This document shows positions 18,306 through 27,283 of a DNA stretch of 64,000 bases, piece after piece (position 1 is the stretch's first letter; every line of letters begins with the position of its first letter). The position numbers were made by a program, and so were the translations under genes. Location: positions 1 to 64,000 of the forward strand of contig CAYJKC010000001.1 in NCBI GenBank assembly GCA_964370675.1. Direction: 5' to 3'. The notes below the pieces were generated by a model that saw only the letters and a program-made list of their open reading frames with translations, was not told where the DNA came from and did no database searches. This DNA is from CAYJAD01 sp964370675. GTDB taxonomy: Bacteria; Desulfobacterota; Desulfovibrionia; Desulfovibrionales; Desulfovibrionaceae.

Positions 18306-18596
18306 ATGCGCAACGAACGCAAGCGTTATCATATTGATGGAACAGACTTTGACGCTGTTTATAATCGTAATGAATTTATGGTTCGTACTGAACTTAAAAG
18401 ATATATTGAAAACAATCCGGATTTAAAGCTTAGTCCTAAAGATATTCAAGATGTGTATGCACTTACCTTAAATGATTTTCCTCCGCACTATGTACACAGG
18501 GGAACTATTGTGTTATTCCCCAATGTACGCCGTGCAGATATTTTGCATCAAATTAAAAGAAATTCCTTATTTGTTTCCAATCGACCCAAGTCTTAA
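18306..18596 (+). CDS. ComFB-like late-competence family protein
   Basis: 96 aa. The core DIQDVYALTLNDFPPHYV aligns with the ComFB signature (DIAALALN..P.YV), with an upstream helix RTELKRYIENNPDLKLS. It lacks the CxxC of B. subtilis ComFB. Cyanobacterial relatives bind cyclic di-GMP, which makes its place directly before a GGDEF-like gene notable. The match is by eye and modest in length. AGGAG precedes the ATG and a hairpin terminator follows. Confidence 0.68.
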   Translation: MRNERKRYHIDGTDFDAVYNRNEFMVRTELKRYIENNPDLKLSPKDIQDVYALTLNDFPPHYVHRGTIVLFPNVRRADILHQIKRNSLFVSNRPKS

Positions 18597-18632
18597 TTTC
18601 TGCAAAAGTTAACTCGCAAATTTTATAAATTA

Positions 18633-18667
18633 TGGGGGAAATCATATATTCCCCCAATTATTTTTTG
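18633..18667 (+). terminator. Rho-independent terminator after the ComFB-like gene
   Basis: TGGGGGAA (18633-18640) pairs with TTCCCCCA (18649-18656), followed by ATTATTTTTT. Confidence 0.8.
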
Positions 18668-18736
18668 TTTTCTTTATCCATGCTAATATCTCATTTTCAG
18701 GCATCATCACTTATAATAATACTTAATAGTAATTTC

Positions 18737-18765
18737 TAGACTTTTTCATGACAATTTGCTAAACT
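18737..18765 (+). promoter_or_regulatory. Putative promoter giving a leaderless mRNA
   Basis: TAGACT (18737-18742), 17 bases, TAAACT (18760-18765), then six bases and the ATG at 18772. Transcription would begin at or next to the start codon. No ribosome binding site is visible. The sequence ACTATTGCCATG is identical at 48870-48881. Confidence 0.5.
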
Positions 18766-18771
18766 ATTGCC

Positions 18772-21195
18772 ATGAAAAATTTATACACAACTCACTTAGA
18801 GCGAAGTGACCTTATAGAACTAGAAGTTCACTTGGTGCATGCTTTGAAAAAAGTACTCACATTCACAAGCCATAGCCTTTATTTTCCTACAGCCTACAAT
18901 ACACCAGAAGAAATTCAATGGATTGCTAAAGAGCGCACCATACTAATACCGCTACACATTGATAGTAAAATTCTTGGAGTTTTTATGGCACGTGGAGCTA
19001 AAGCGCGTGAGGTACGGCGCATATTGCCTAACCTAGCTTCATTAGCAACTCTTTGTCTGGAGCATTTATTGTGTATAAAACAAAGTCGCACCGATGAACT
19101 AACCGGTCTTGCGCGCATGAGTCGCTTATTTTTGCGCATGGAGCATGATGCAGATATGGCACGTTCTCCATTAGTAGCAAGTGCAGACAATGAATATCAA
19201 AATACAGCATATAAGGCCTGTATGGGTTTAATAGTTATTCAATGTCAGACTCTACAAAAATTAACTACAGAACTTGACTATATGTTTGTTAATAAAGCAA
19301 TATCGGCATGGGGCAAGGCTATTATGGAAGACTTGCCAAAGCAAACCCTTGCGGCACGAAGTGCAGAGTATGAATGCACTATTTTAGTGCCTGCTGCCAC
19401 ACGCATATCTTGCACCAAACTTGCCGAGGAAATACTTAAACGTATTGAAAAATTAAATATATCACACCCTCATAGTAAACGTTTAGTCAAGTTAGCAAGC
19501 GTTGCAGGATTAGCTCTATACCCTCAGGATATGGAAAATAAACGCATGGGTCTACCCATGTCTGAGCAAGCGCATCACCTTTTATATAAGGCAAGGCGTG
19601 CTGCTGAAATAATTCAAGAACAAAAAAATTATCATGCAGCAAGAAATAATATTCTGCATTATACTCATATCACAGCCGATGGGGGGATCATTCGCGAGAT
19701 TTTACCTCATGGGCAAATTATAACCAACCTTGGGCAAGATGTGGGTGGAGAAGAGGGGCAATGCTATTCAGTATGGGATAGTAATAATATATGTAAGGGT
19801 GAAGTTGTGTTAATAGATGTAAAACCAAACTATGCTACTGCAGAAGCCATATTACATGACCCTGCACAAGCTTGGGAACTTGGCGATAGATTACATCAAG
19901 AACAAACAACTAGCCAACAAGGTAATAGAGAACAAATCAATAAAAAACAAGCAGATAAAAAACATTCTAGCTCCAATAATGTATTACCTCATAGTGATAC
20001 ATTATTAAGCCATACAGAATTTTTGCGCCGCTTTACTTGGGAGCGTGAGTCAAAAGCAAACTTTACCCTTGCTCTTTTACGTCTAAAGCCAAAGAATGTC
20101 GAGCTTTTTGGAAATGAACAAGAGCAAACATTACAAAACCTGCTTTCACTTTGCATTGATTCCCATAATAAATATGAAAAAAAAGACCAAGCAGAGCTTA
20201 ATCCACCAACTATATGTGGTAAATATGGTCAAACTAGTCTTATTGCTTTTTATCCTACAAAAAATGCCCAAGCCCTATACGACTTCTATGTACACCTTGT
20301 ACAAAAAGCTGAAGAACAAGGCATGCAACTTGCCGTTGGCATTGCATCATATCCATATCTTAAGTCTAGTAAAAGCGATATATTAGAATATTGTCATAAA
20401 GCTCTTGAATTTGCCCTCCTTCTACCGTTACCACAAGTGGGGCTTATGGGTTCTCTAGCATTTAATATTAGCGCTGACCAAAACTACAGCCGAGGCAATA
20501 TTTTTGAAGCCGTAGAAGAATACAAACTGGCACTCCTAGATGATCCAAGTAATGCCATGGCTTGGAACTCTTTAGGGGTTTGTATGGCAGCACTTACACG
20601 CCATAGCGAGGCTAAACAATACTTCAAAGAAGCTCTTAAATTATGGAAAAAACTCCCCCCAGCTGAGCAAAATTTATCAGAATTAACCGCTACCCTTTAT
20701 AACTTAGGCACACTGTGCCAAAACTTAGAGGAATTACGCAGTGCTGCTAGATATTTTAGACAATGTATTAAAATAGATAGTGAACACTACTATGCACATA
20801 TCCGCCTTGGGCAACTAGCTGAAAATGCGGCAAGATACAGCCAAGCTCGCCATTATTTCAATATTGCTGCTGGTTATGAAGATGTGCATAAAGAGTATGG
20901 TGGTATGGCACGAAGACATTTAGCACGTGTGGCATTGCGCCAGCGCAAAAAATCAGAAGCTCGTGAGCTTATTCATGAAGCACTATTACGCAATCCTCAA
21001 GATGCCATTGCCCTATGTATGCTTGCAAAACTATACCTAGATGGCGGAGAAGACCCAAGTATGTCAGAAATGCTTGCGCGCAAAAGTGTGGGCCTCAGAC
21101 CTGAATATAGCCCTGCTTGGAATGTTTTGGCCCTAAGCTTACACGCATTAGGGCGCAAAGAAGATGCGCTACATGCTAGTCAAAAAGCATCTTAA
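18772..21195 (+). CDS. GAF / degenerate GGDEF / TPR regulatory protein
   Basis: 807 aa, cytoplasmic. In order: GAF-like N-terminus (~1-100); a GGDEF-like domain opening with RTDELTGLARMSRL whose signature site is degenerated to AEYEC (~198-203); a beta-rich stretch (~297-370, DGGIIREILPHGQIITNLG) resembling the FlgT C-terminal domain; a second GGDEF-like domain (~405-566) with YGQTS in place of the signature; and 5-6 TPR units (~573-807). Neither GGDEF domain should make cyclic di-GMP, so a binding or scaffold role is more likely. It probably has a leaderless message. No partner gene is clear, except the ComFB-like gene upstream. Confidence 0.78.
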   Translation: MKNLYTTHLERSDLIELEVHLVHALKKVLTFTSHSLYFPTAYNTPEEIQWIAKERTILIPLHIDSKILGVFMARGAKAREVRRILPNLASLATLCLEHLLCIKQSRTDELTGLARMSRLFLRMEHDADMARSPLVASADNEYQNTAYKACMGLIVIQCQTLQKLTTELDYMFVNKAISAWGKAIMEDLPKQTLAARSAEYECTILVPAATRISCTKLAEEILKRIEKLNISHPHSKRLVKLASVAGLALYPQDMENKRMGLPMSEQAHHLLYKARRAAEIIQEQKNYHAARNNILHYTHITADGGIIREILPHGQIITNLGQDVGGEEGQCYSVWDSNNICKGEVVLIDVKPNYATAEAILHDPAQAWELGDRLHQEQTTSQQGNREQINKKQADKKHSSSNNVLPHSDTLLSHTEFLRRFTWERESKANFTLALLRLKPKNVELFGNEQEQTLQNLLSLCIDSHNKYEKKDQAELNPPTICGKYGQTSLIAFYPTKNAQALYDFYVHLVQKAEEQGMQLAVGIASYPYLKSSKSDILEYCHKALEFALLLPLPQVGLMGSLAFNISADQNYSRGNIFEAVEEYKLALLDDPSNAMAWNSLGVCMAALTRHSEAKQYFKEALKLWKKLPPAEQNLSELTATLYNLGTLCQNLEELRSAARYFRQCIKIDSEHYYAHIRLGQLAENAARYSQARHYFNIAAGYEDVHKEYGGMARRHLARVALRQRKKSEARELIHEALLRNPQDAIALCMLAKLYLDGGEDPSMSEMLARKSVGLRPEYSPAWNVLALSLHALGRKEDALHASQKAS

Positions 21196-21226
21196 AAAAG
21201 TATCTTAACAAGCTTATATATAGTTT

Positions 21227-21997
21227 TTATAAAGGATTAAGTGCATAACAATCACAAAGCAAATTGTACCAATCCTTTTGACTTTGTGGAGGTATCATTG
21301 ATTTTGTACCAAGTATCCAATAAGGAACACAACGTACCTCTGCTTTTATATCATTGTGTGCACCATCTGCATGCATGCCATGGTCACTTGTAATTATAAC
21401 CACACTACCCTGCTCAAGCCATGTGGGAACATATTCTGCTAATAAATAGTCAACTTTACGCACAGCGTTTCTATATTGCGTGCTCATAGCTCCATGTGCA
21501 TGGCCTGCAGCATCAACCCCCATGCTGTGCACTAGCAAAAAATCAGGATTATATATTGTTTTTAAGCTCTGAGCATCTTGAAAAACATACTCATCGGGGT
21601 AATCATCATTATTATAAAAAATACCATAGGTTATAGGTCCATCAAGGTTTATGTTTAAGCGATGCTTTTGAACTTCATAAACCTCATTGCTATAAATTTC
21701 TCGCATCCAATAATACGCTGCCATGGCACAGCTTTGCCCTTGCAAGTATAATTTATAAAAAAGCGATTTTTGAAAAGCTTGTTCATTTAATAAACCATTA
21801 CCATTAAATGTGATATTATTTTGCAGAGGTGACTTTCCCGTAAACAAAGTAGCATAAATGGGGCGCGAGGTAGTAGGAAGTTCACAATGCAAAATACCAT
21901 TAATGGCTCCTTGCTCATTATGTGCTGCCAAATAAGACATATGCTCTTTGCTTGCTACATCTAATCCATCTACCAAAACAAAAATTATCTTTGTCAT
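21227..21997 (-). CDS. Alkaline phosphatase superfamily protein (nucleotide pyrophosphatase-like)
   Basis: 256 aa. Metal-binding residues are in FVLVDGLDVASKEH near the start and ITSDHGMHADGAHND near 215-230; the nucleophile Ser/Thr is in PTTSRPIYATLFTGKSP. No signal peptide, so cytoplasmic unless exported otherwise. The family covers phosphodiesterases, sulfatases and phosphopentomutases; this one is of the type I phosphodiesterase form and on the short side. It is convergent with the TPR gene and divergent from the glycolipid-type operon at 22184. Confidence 0.82.
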   Translation of the reverse strand: MTKIIFVLVDGLDVASKEHMSYLAAHNEQGAINGILHCELPTTSRPIYATLFTGKSPLQNNITFNGNGLLNEQAFQKSLFYKLYLQGQSCAMAAYYWMREIYSNEVYEVQKHRLNINLDGPITYGIFYNNDDYPDEYVFQDAQSLKTIYNPDFLLVHSMGVDAAGHAHGAMSTQYRNAVRKVDYLLAEYVPTWLEQGSVVIITSDHGMHADGAHNDIKAEVRCVPYWILGTKSMIPPQSQKDWYNLLCDCYALNPL

Positions 21998-22071
21998 ATC
22001 TATACCTTAATAAATGTATTACTTATCAAACCATGATTGATTTTATAAAAAAATTGTACAGAAATAAAAGG

Positions 22072-22101
22072 TTGCATAGCCTAGCTGCACAGTGTTATAA
22101 T
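22072..22101 (+). promoter_or_regulatory. Promoter of the 22184-27002 operon
   Basis: TTGCAT (22072-22077), 18 bases, TATAAT (22096-22101) with an extended -10 TGT just before it. The predicted leader is about 75 bases. Confidence 0.7.
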
Positions 22102-22183
22102 TAGTTTCGTAAGCGGAAGTTTTAAGTCACACAAAAAGCAACTATCATAAACTATTAATATATATACTATCCTAAGGATACAT

Positions 22184-22642
22184 ATGACCATTTCCTTAAG
22201 CTATGCTTTGCGTTGCATTGTAGCATTTGCCCTTATAAGCATGATTGCTTGCCCCAGTTTAAGCATAGCCCAAGATAATACTACAAAATTATCTGTACCT
22301 GCGCAAGAACCACTTATGCTTGGTGAGCTGTGGACCGGCTCAATCTATACATCTACTTTTGAGGCAGGAGCATGTTTTTTCCCCGATGGTAGAATGCGTG
22401 GAGTCTTGTTACTCAAGCTAAAAAATGGTCAAGTAGACACCTATCATTTTCAAGGAACCATGGATAGCAATGGAATTATTGATGCCGCTCATAAATCTGG
22501 TCATCGCTTCGTTGGTAAATTTGAAGATGAATTTAATGTCAGTGGTGAAGTAACTCTAAGCAACGGATTTTCAACAACACTTTCTGGCAAAAGACTTTCT
22601 AATGTCAAGTTAAATGATCGCTGTGGCCCCCTTTCGGAGTAA
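22184..22642 (+). CDS. Secreted protein of unknown function
   Basis: 152 aa with a signal peptide (hydrophobic CIVAFALISMIACPSL, likely cleavage after SIAQ). The mature part has repeated FxGxF/G-type beta strands (FEAGACFFPDGRMRG, YHFQGTMDSNG, HRFVGKFEDEF, VSGEVTLSNGF) that resemble MORN-like repeats. It is probably periplasmic. First gene of an operon with a glycosyltransferase, permease and ATPase-glycosyltransferase; it ends 5 bases before the GT2 gene. AAGGA precedes the ATG. Confidence 0.75.
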   Translation: MTISLSYALRCIVAFALISMIACPSLSIAQDNTTKLSVPAQEPLMLGELWTGSIYTSTFEAGACFFPDGRMRGVLLLKLKNGQVDTYHFQGTMDSNGIIDAAHKSGHRFVGKFEDEFNVSGEVTLSNGFSTTLSGKRLSNVKLNDRCGPLSE

Positions 22643-22647
22643 TAACT

Positions 22648-23823
22648 ATGTTTTGGTTTTGTATTGTTACCACACAATGTATTATACTTATTGTTCTTTT
22701 GCGCATGACGCGTAGGACCATTTTAGAAAGTGATAAAGCAGTTTTAAACAACCAAGAATATGACCATTATCCGCGGGTGGGCATGATTATCCCAGCAGCG
22801 GGTGATAATCCAGCCATGAATGATGCCTTATCATCATTACTTAGCCAAGATTACCCATATCTTAAACCAATTATTGTCACAGCGGATGAACAAGATCCAG
22901 CCACAAAGCTTGCTCGTTCACTACAAGAAAAATTCCCAGATTTAGAATGTCTTATAGCAGGTGAAGCCTCACATTGTTCGCAAAAAAATTATAACACCTT
23001 GCATGGCATAGCTCACCTAAATCAAAGCGTTGATATTTATGCTTTTTGTGACAGCACACACGTTGCAAAACCTGACTTTATACGCCATCTTGTAGGACCA
23101 ATTATTAGAGGTGAAGCAGGTTTTACAACTGGTTATCACGAAGTAAAAGCCCTAGATGATGAACCTGTTACCTTGGGGTACCAATTAAATGTACTAGTAA
23201 TGCGCACCTTGCAAGCCATATCTGCCTTTACTCAACCATGGGGGGGAGCAATGGCCATAGCACGTCAAGTATTTGAGCAACATAGGGTAAAGGATCTTTG
23301 GCAAGAAAACGTTGTAGATGATTGCTCGCTTGCTGGCATGCTTATTAAAAAAAGATTACATGTGCAACTTTGTCCGCGCGCCATTTTAAGTACTACTGCC
23401 AAGGATCACAGATTTAATGTATGGTTTGCATGGATGCAAAGACAAATTTTATTTCTAAAATTTTGTGTTATAACACAATGGTATTTTTTAGGAATTTTTA
23501 TCGCACTTTTAGCATTGCCTGTTGCGCTATCTTGCATTATAATAATTGGTGGCTTGACAAACATGCTAGATTTTGACAATGCATGGTTTGTTATTTTTTC
23601 GGTGGCACATCTTGCAATATTATCAAAGATTGCTTTGAAATGGCGAGAAATGCTCCCAACCAAGCCCTCTGCCAAGGCTTGGTTAATTGCATTCTTTTGT
23701 GTTTTAATAATCTTAGCATGGACTTACGCTAAAACCTTGCGAGCTTGGTCTATTGACTGGCACGGCAAACGATATCATGTAGCTAAGGGTGGTAAACTAC
23801 TTAGCATACAAAAAATAAATTAG
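22648..23823 (+). CDS. Membrane glycosyltransferase family 2 protein (ceramide glucosyltransferase-like)
   Basis: 391 aa. One N-terminal membrane helix, a GT-A domain (PRVGMIIPAAGDNP, DQDP-like ADEQDPATK, FCDSTHVAKPDF, ENVVDDCSLAGMLIKKR as the acceptor-side D-D motif, and WMQRQILFLK in the position of the QxxRW motif), then two to three membrane helices. This matches the ceramide glucosyltransferase/HpnI-type group acting on lipid acceptors at the inner membrane. The acceptor here is unknown. It overlaps no gene and is 8 bases from the permease. Confidence 0.82.
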   Translation: MFWFCIVTTQCIILIVLLRMTRRTILESDKAVLNNQEYDHYPRVGMIIPAAGDNPAMNDALSSLLSQDYPYLKPIIVTADEQDPATKLARSLQEKFPDLECLIAGEASHCSQKNYNTLHGIAHLNQSVDIYAFCDSTHVAKPDFIRHLVGPIIRGEAGFTTGYHEVKALDDEPVTLGYQLNVLVMRTLQAISAFTQPWGGAMAIARQVFEQHRVKDLWQENVVDDCSLAGMLIKKRLHVQLCPRAILSTTAKDHRFNVWFAWMQRQILFLKFCVITQWYFLGIFIALLALPVALSCIIIIGGLTNMLDFDNAWFVIFSVAHLAILSKIALKWREMLPTKPSAKAWLIAFFCVLIILAWTYAKTLRAWSIDWHGKRYHVAKGGKLLSIQKIN

Positions 23824-23831
23824 AGTGAATT

Positions 23832-25019
23832 ATGATAACAATGTCTGACCTTACGCGCGTTAGTGTGCGCCAGGTGGTACGCCAAAAAAGCTTTGGAGTA
23901 ATTTTATCCATTGCTCTTGGCATAACTGCCTTTATCGCCTTAGCTGTGCTTGGTCAAGAAATACGCTATAAAATTGGGCAAGATATGGTTCTCATGGGTG
24001 GTGTTAACGTCATGCAAGTTATTATGAATGACGGCACTCAAATTGGTCAACCCCAACGAGAATTTCATCCAAATACTGTAGAAGCCATTAGCAAAATCCC
24101 CGGAGTATCTCTAGTTAGTAGAAATGTTACTGGAACTGAGGCTTTTTTCTTTAGACAAGACTCAGAAGGATTTAGAGTATCCTTCCTCGGGGTAGATGAA
24201 AATTATTGGCCAACATATGCTGCCACATTGGTTGCTGGGCGTTTTATAGATGAGGAAGACGTTAAAAAACGTAGCCGTGTTTGCATGCTTGGTTGGGAAA
24301 TTGCAACTAACCTCTTTGGCTCACCTGAAAATGCTCTTGGTAAAATTCTTACCCTTGGCTCAGACATATTCGAAGTAGTTGGAGTTGCTGGTGGTATTAT
24401 GCTTGGTGATGGCATTAGAACTGGATTTATGCCATACACAACCATGCAAGATCGTAACTGGGGTGGAGAAAAAGTTGGTAGATTGTTTATTCGAGCTACA
24501 GCTTGGGAAGATATAGCTAATATTGCCACTGTTTTGCCAGGCATTGTAACATCACTTCAAGAAGCCCCAAACTTACTTATCCGCACCCAAAAAGAACAGC
24601 TAAGCCGTATTAAAAACACTTTTATGTTTGTTGAAGCCCTACTCTGGCTTGGCATTGCAGCCTCACTACTATTGGGTGGATTTGGTATATGGTATGGAAC
24701 ATTTGCAGCGGTACGCGCAAGAACTCGAGAAGTAGGTCTTAAAAAGGCTATGGGTGGCTCAGATAGAGATATTTTAGCCCAATTCCTCACCGAAGCTCTA
24801 TGTAAATCTGTTGCCGGTGGATTGCTTGGTATTTTCCTTGGCACCATGTGCGTGGAAATAGGTAGTTTTATTCTTGGCTCTGCTGTATCCTATACTTTGC
24901 TAATTTTAAGCAGTATTGGCAGTATTATTTTCTCTGCCCTTATTGGTATTACAGGCGGTATGTTCCCGGCCTTACAGGCCAGTCGTATGGACGTTGTTTC
25001 GGCATTACGCTTTGAGTAG
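23832..25019 (+). CDS. ABC transporter permease, MacB/LolC type
   Basis: 395 aa with the MacB architecture: one N-terminal transmembrane helix (FGVILSIALGITAFIALAVLG), a large extracytoplasmic MacB_PCD domain (~45-255), then the FtsX domain with three helices (ALLWLGIAASLLLGGFGIWY, SVAGGLLGIFLGTMCV, LLILSSIGSIIFSALIGITGGMFPA). The coupling loop is RARTREVGLKKAMGGSD. Such permeases work by mechanotransmission rather than substrate transit through the membrane. It immediately precedes its ATPase and ends 6 bases before that ATG. Confidence 0.88.
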   Translation: MITMSDLTRVSVRQVVRQKSFGVILSIALGITAFIALAVLGQEIRYKIGQDMVLMGGVNVMQVIMNDGTQIGQPQREFHPNTVEAISKIPGVSLVSRNVTGTEAFFFRQDSEGFRVSFLGVDENYWPTYAATLVAGRFIDEEDVKKRSRVCMLGWEIATNLFGSPENALGKILTLGSDIFEVVGVAGGIMLGDGIRTGFMPYTTMQDRNWGGEKVGRLFIRATAWEDIANIATVLPGIVTSLQEAPNLLIRTQKEQLSRIKNTFMFVEALLWLGIAASLLLGGFGIWYGTFAAVRARTREVGLKKAMGGSDRDILAQFLTEALCKSVAGGLLGIFLGTMCVEIGSFILGSAVSYTLLILSSIGSIIFSALIGITGGMFPALQASRMDVVSALRFE

Positions 25020-25025
25020 GTGATT

Positions 25026-27002
25026 ATGACCCCTGTTATAACTGCAAAAAATGTTTATAAGTGTTATCCTGGTTTTCCGCCTGTGCTGCGTGGTATTAAT
25101 ATTGATGTGCAAGCTGGGGAAATGGTTGCCATTATGGGACCATCTGGTTGTGGTAAGTCTACCATGCTACACATTCTTGGTATGCTACATACGCCAGACA
25201 GCGGTGAGCTAAAGATTCTTGATACTGATGTGACAAGCCTTGATAGTGAGCAAACATCATCATTTAGACGTGGAAATATGGGCTTTGTTATGCAAAGCAG
25301 TAACTTATTTGAACACTCCACTGTTTTTGAAAACGTTGAATTTCCACTTATATACGAACAAGTTCCGCCAGAAGAGCGCTGGGAAAGAGTTATTCGCTCC
25401 CTCGAACTTGTGCGCCTTTCGCATAGAGTGAGTTACCGTAGTAACCGCCTTTCTGGCGGTGAACAGCAACGTGTTGCAGTAGCTCGCGCCATGGTAAATA
25501 ACCCACGTATTCTTCTTGCTGACGAACCAACCGGCGCCTTAGATTCACGTACATCGAAAGTCATTATGGAAAACTTCCGCACTCTAGCCCATGATGGTGG
25601 AATTTCCATGGTAATTGTTACCCACGACCCAAGCGTTGCCGAATACTGTGATAGTGTATACACCTTGGAAGAAGGTGTGCTCATACGCAAAAAACAAGAT
25701 CCTATACCAGCTCCTAGTGGTAATAGCCAAATCTTAAAATCAATCCCGCGCAAGTTAAATACGGTTTGCGTTGTTGATAAATTCCCTACTCCATATGGTT
25801 CCGTCGATATGCAAAGCATACTAAACATGCATGAGCAACGCATACTATCAAGAGTTTACTCCATGCGTGGCACAAGCATTGCTTCTATTGGCGAAGGTGA
25901 ATATTCACTACCAGTTCCCATAAGGAAGCAAGGTAGAGTTAAAGCTTTTGCTAGTATTATATCCCTTTTACGCACAAGTCATAATAATCCTGGAGTAATT
26001 TGGAAATATTGGTCTGAAATTCCAAGTAGTCAGCGTCTAAACCTTTTTGCTGCCGCGCATCATTTCTGGCACATGGCAAAAAGTATACGCATGGTTAGCT
26101 GGAGTATCACAGACGAAACAGCACATTTTCATGCACTAGGCTCACAAAGTGCTAGTACATCGGCTTGGTTTGCCGCAGGTATTCTTGGTATACCATTTTC
26201 ATTTTCATTAAATGCTAAACATTTAAGAAGTGCTTCCTTCTTGGCAATTAAAGCAAAGTATGCAAAATTTGTGTGTTGTGATACTAAACAAACACAAGAA
26301 GCGTTTAAACAAGCCTGTTTAAACCATGATGCAGCTTTTCCTACTGAAAAAATTATACATATTTATGATAGCCCCAACCTCTATCCTTCTGCTGAAGAAA
26401 CAGAATCAATTGGTGATGAGTCAGCAAAGCAAGGAGGCATTAATATTTTGATGGCTGGGCACATTACATCAAAAAAAGGCATTCTTACCGTCTTAAAAAC
26501 TTGTAAAGAACTCAAAAAAAACAAAGTTCCTGTATACTTAACTATTGTAGGCGGTGGATTCCAAGTACGCCTTTTACGCATGAGAGCACGCCTCATGGGG
26601 CTTAGAAAACAAGTAACATTTACAAAGTATATACCTAATGATCAAATGTCTGACTACTTGCGCAAAGCCAAAGTTTTCATTGCTGGCGATATAAAGAACA
26701 ATAATAACACAAGCATACCAACAAGTTTAATGGAGGCCATGCTTTTTGGTTTAATCATTGTGGCCAGTGATAACAGTGCACATCTAGAAGTTCTTAAGCA
26801 TGAAAAAACAGCTTTGATTTATGAAGACAATAATCCAACTAACCTTCAAGAAATTATTAGTAGAATTATTGTAAACCCAGACGAGGCAAATCAAATGGGT
26901 AAGGCAGCTCAAGAAGAAGCACAAATACTATTTTCGCAAGAAAATCAAGGGTTACAGGTTGCTAATGCTATTATGAAGCATCACAACCCAAAGAATGCAT
27001 AA
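25026..27002 (+). CDS. Fusion: LolD/MacB-type ABC ATPase + GT4 glycosyltransferase
   Basis: 658 aa in one unbroken frame. Residues ~1-230 are an ABC ATPase: Walker A GPSGCGKST, signature LSGGEQQ, Walker B ILLADEPTGALD, H-loop VTHD. Residues ~320-658 are a GT4-type glycosyltransferase: HALGSQSASTSAWFAAGILGIPFSFSLNAKH early, ILMAGHITSKKGILTVL, and PTSLMEAMLFGLIIVASD near the donor-sugar site. The linker is ~90 residues with no recognised domain. I use ATG 25026; the GTG at 25020 overlaps the AGGTGA site. A fused ATPase-glycosyltransferase is unusual, and its pairing with a permease and a GT2 enzyme suggests coupled synthesis and export of a glycoconjugate. Confidence 0.88.
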   Translation: MTPVITAKNVYKCYPGFPPVLRGINIDVQAGEMVAIMGPSGCGKSTMLHILGMLHTPDSGELKILDTDVTSLDSEQTSSFRRGNMGFVMQSSNLFEHSTVFENVEFPLIYEQVPPEERWERVIRSLELVRLSHRVSYRSNRLSGGEQQRVAVARAMVNNPRILLADEPTGALDSRTSKVIMENFRTLAHDGGISMVIVTHDPSVAEYCDSVYTLEEGVLIRKKQDPIPAPSGNSQILKSIPRKLNTVCVVDKFPTPYGSVDMQSILNMHEQRILSRVYSMRGTSIASIGEGEYSLPVPIRKQGRVKAFASIISLLRTSHNNPGVIWKYWSEIPSSQRLNLFAAAHHFWHMAKSIRMVSWSITDETAHFHALGSQSASTSAWFAAGILGIPFSFSLNAKHLRSASFLAIKAKYAKFVCCDTKQTQEAFKQACLNHDAAFPTEKIIHIYDSPNLYPSAEETESIGDESAKQGGINILMAGHITSKKGILTVLKTCKELKKNKVPVYLTIVGGGFQVRLLRMRARLMGLRKQVTFTKYIPNDQMSDYLRKAKVFIAGDIKNNNNTSIPTSLMEAMLFGLIIVASDNSAHLEVLKHEKTALIYEDNNPTNLQEIISRIIVNPDEANQMGKAAQEEAQILFSQENQGLQVANAIMKHHNPKNA

Positions 27003-27031
27003 ATAAAAATGAAATTAAAGCTAAAAAAGAC

Positions 27032-27060
27032 TTGACCAGTTATGTCTTTTTGCTTAGTTT
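27032..27060 (+). promoter_or_regulatory. Possible promoter of tRNA-Arg
   Basis: TTGACC (27032-27037), 17 bases, TAGTTT (27055-27060), 17 bases before the tRNA. The same place holds an AAAAAGAC/GTCTTTTT hairpin, which might also end the upstream operon. Confidence 0.4.
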
Positions 27061-27076
27061 GCCATTTGCACATTGC

Positions 27077-27153
27077 GCGGCTGTAGCTCAGCTGGATAGA
27101 GCAACAGGCTACGAACCTGTAGGCCAGGAGTTCGAATCTCTTCAGCCGCGCCA
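27077..27153 (+). tRNA. tRNA-Arg (anticodon ACG)
   Basis: 77 nt cloverleaf with CCA encoded. Acceptor GCGGCTG/CAGCCGC, D arm GCTC/GAGC, anticodon stem ACAGG/CCTGT with loop CTACGAA, T stem AGGAG/CTCTT with loop TTCGAAT, discriminator G. The anticodon ACG is read as Arg (A34 is usually deaminated to inosine, requiring TadA). Transcription ends at the terminator downstream. Confidence 0.95.
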
Positions 27154-27167
27154 CTAAAAATCAAATT

Positions 27168-27210
27168 AAATAAAGGCTTTCTAGGAAACACTAGAGAGCC
27201 TTTATTTTTT
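27168..27210 (+). terminator. Rho-independent terminator after tRNA-Arg
   Basis: A 17-base arm (27168-27184) pairs with 27191-27207 around a 6-base loop, with one G-T wobble, followed by T's. Confidence 0.9.
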
Positions 27211-27283
27211 GTCATATGTGATTTTATGGGGTCTTGGTTCTTCACCAAAAAGGTTCTTCACCAAAAAGAGGGGCAAACAGATT

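Noticed and set aside
27031..27058. AAAAAGAC/GTCTTTTT hairpin as terminator of the ABC-GT operon
   Set aside because: The stem is AT-rich and overlaps a plausible tRNA promoter, so I cannot assign one role.
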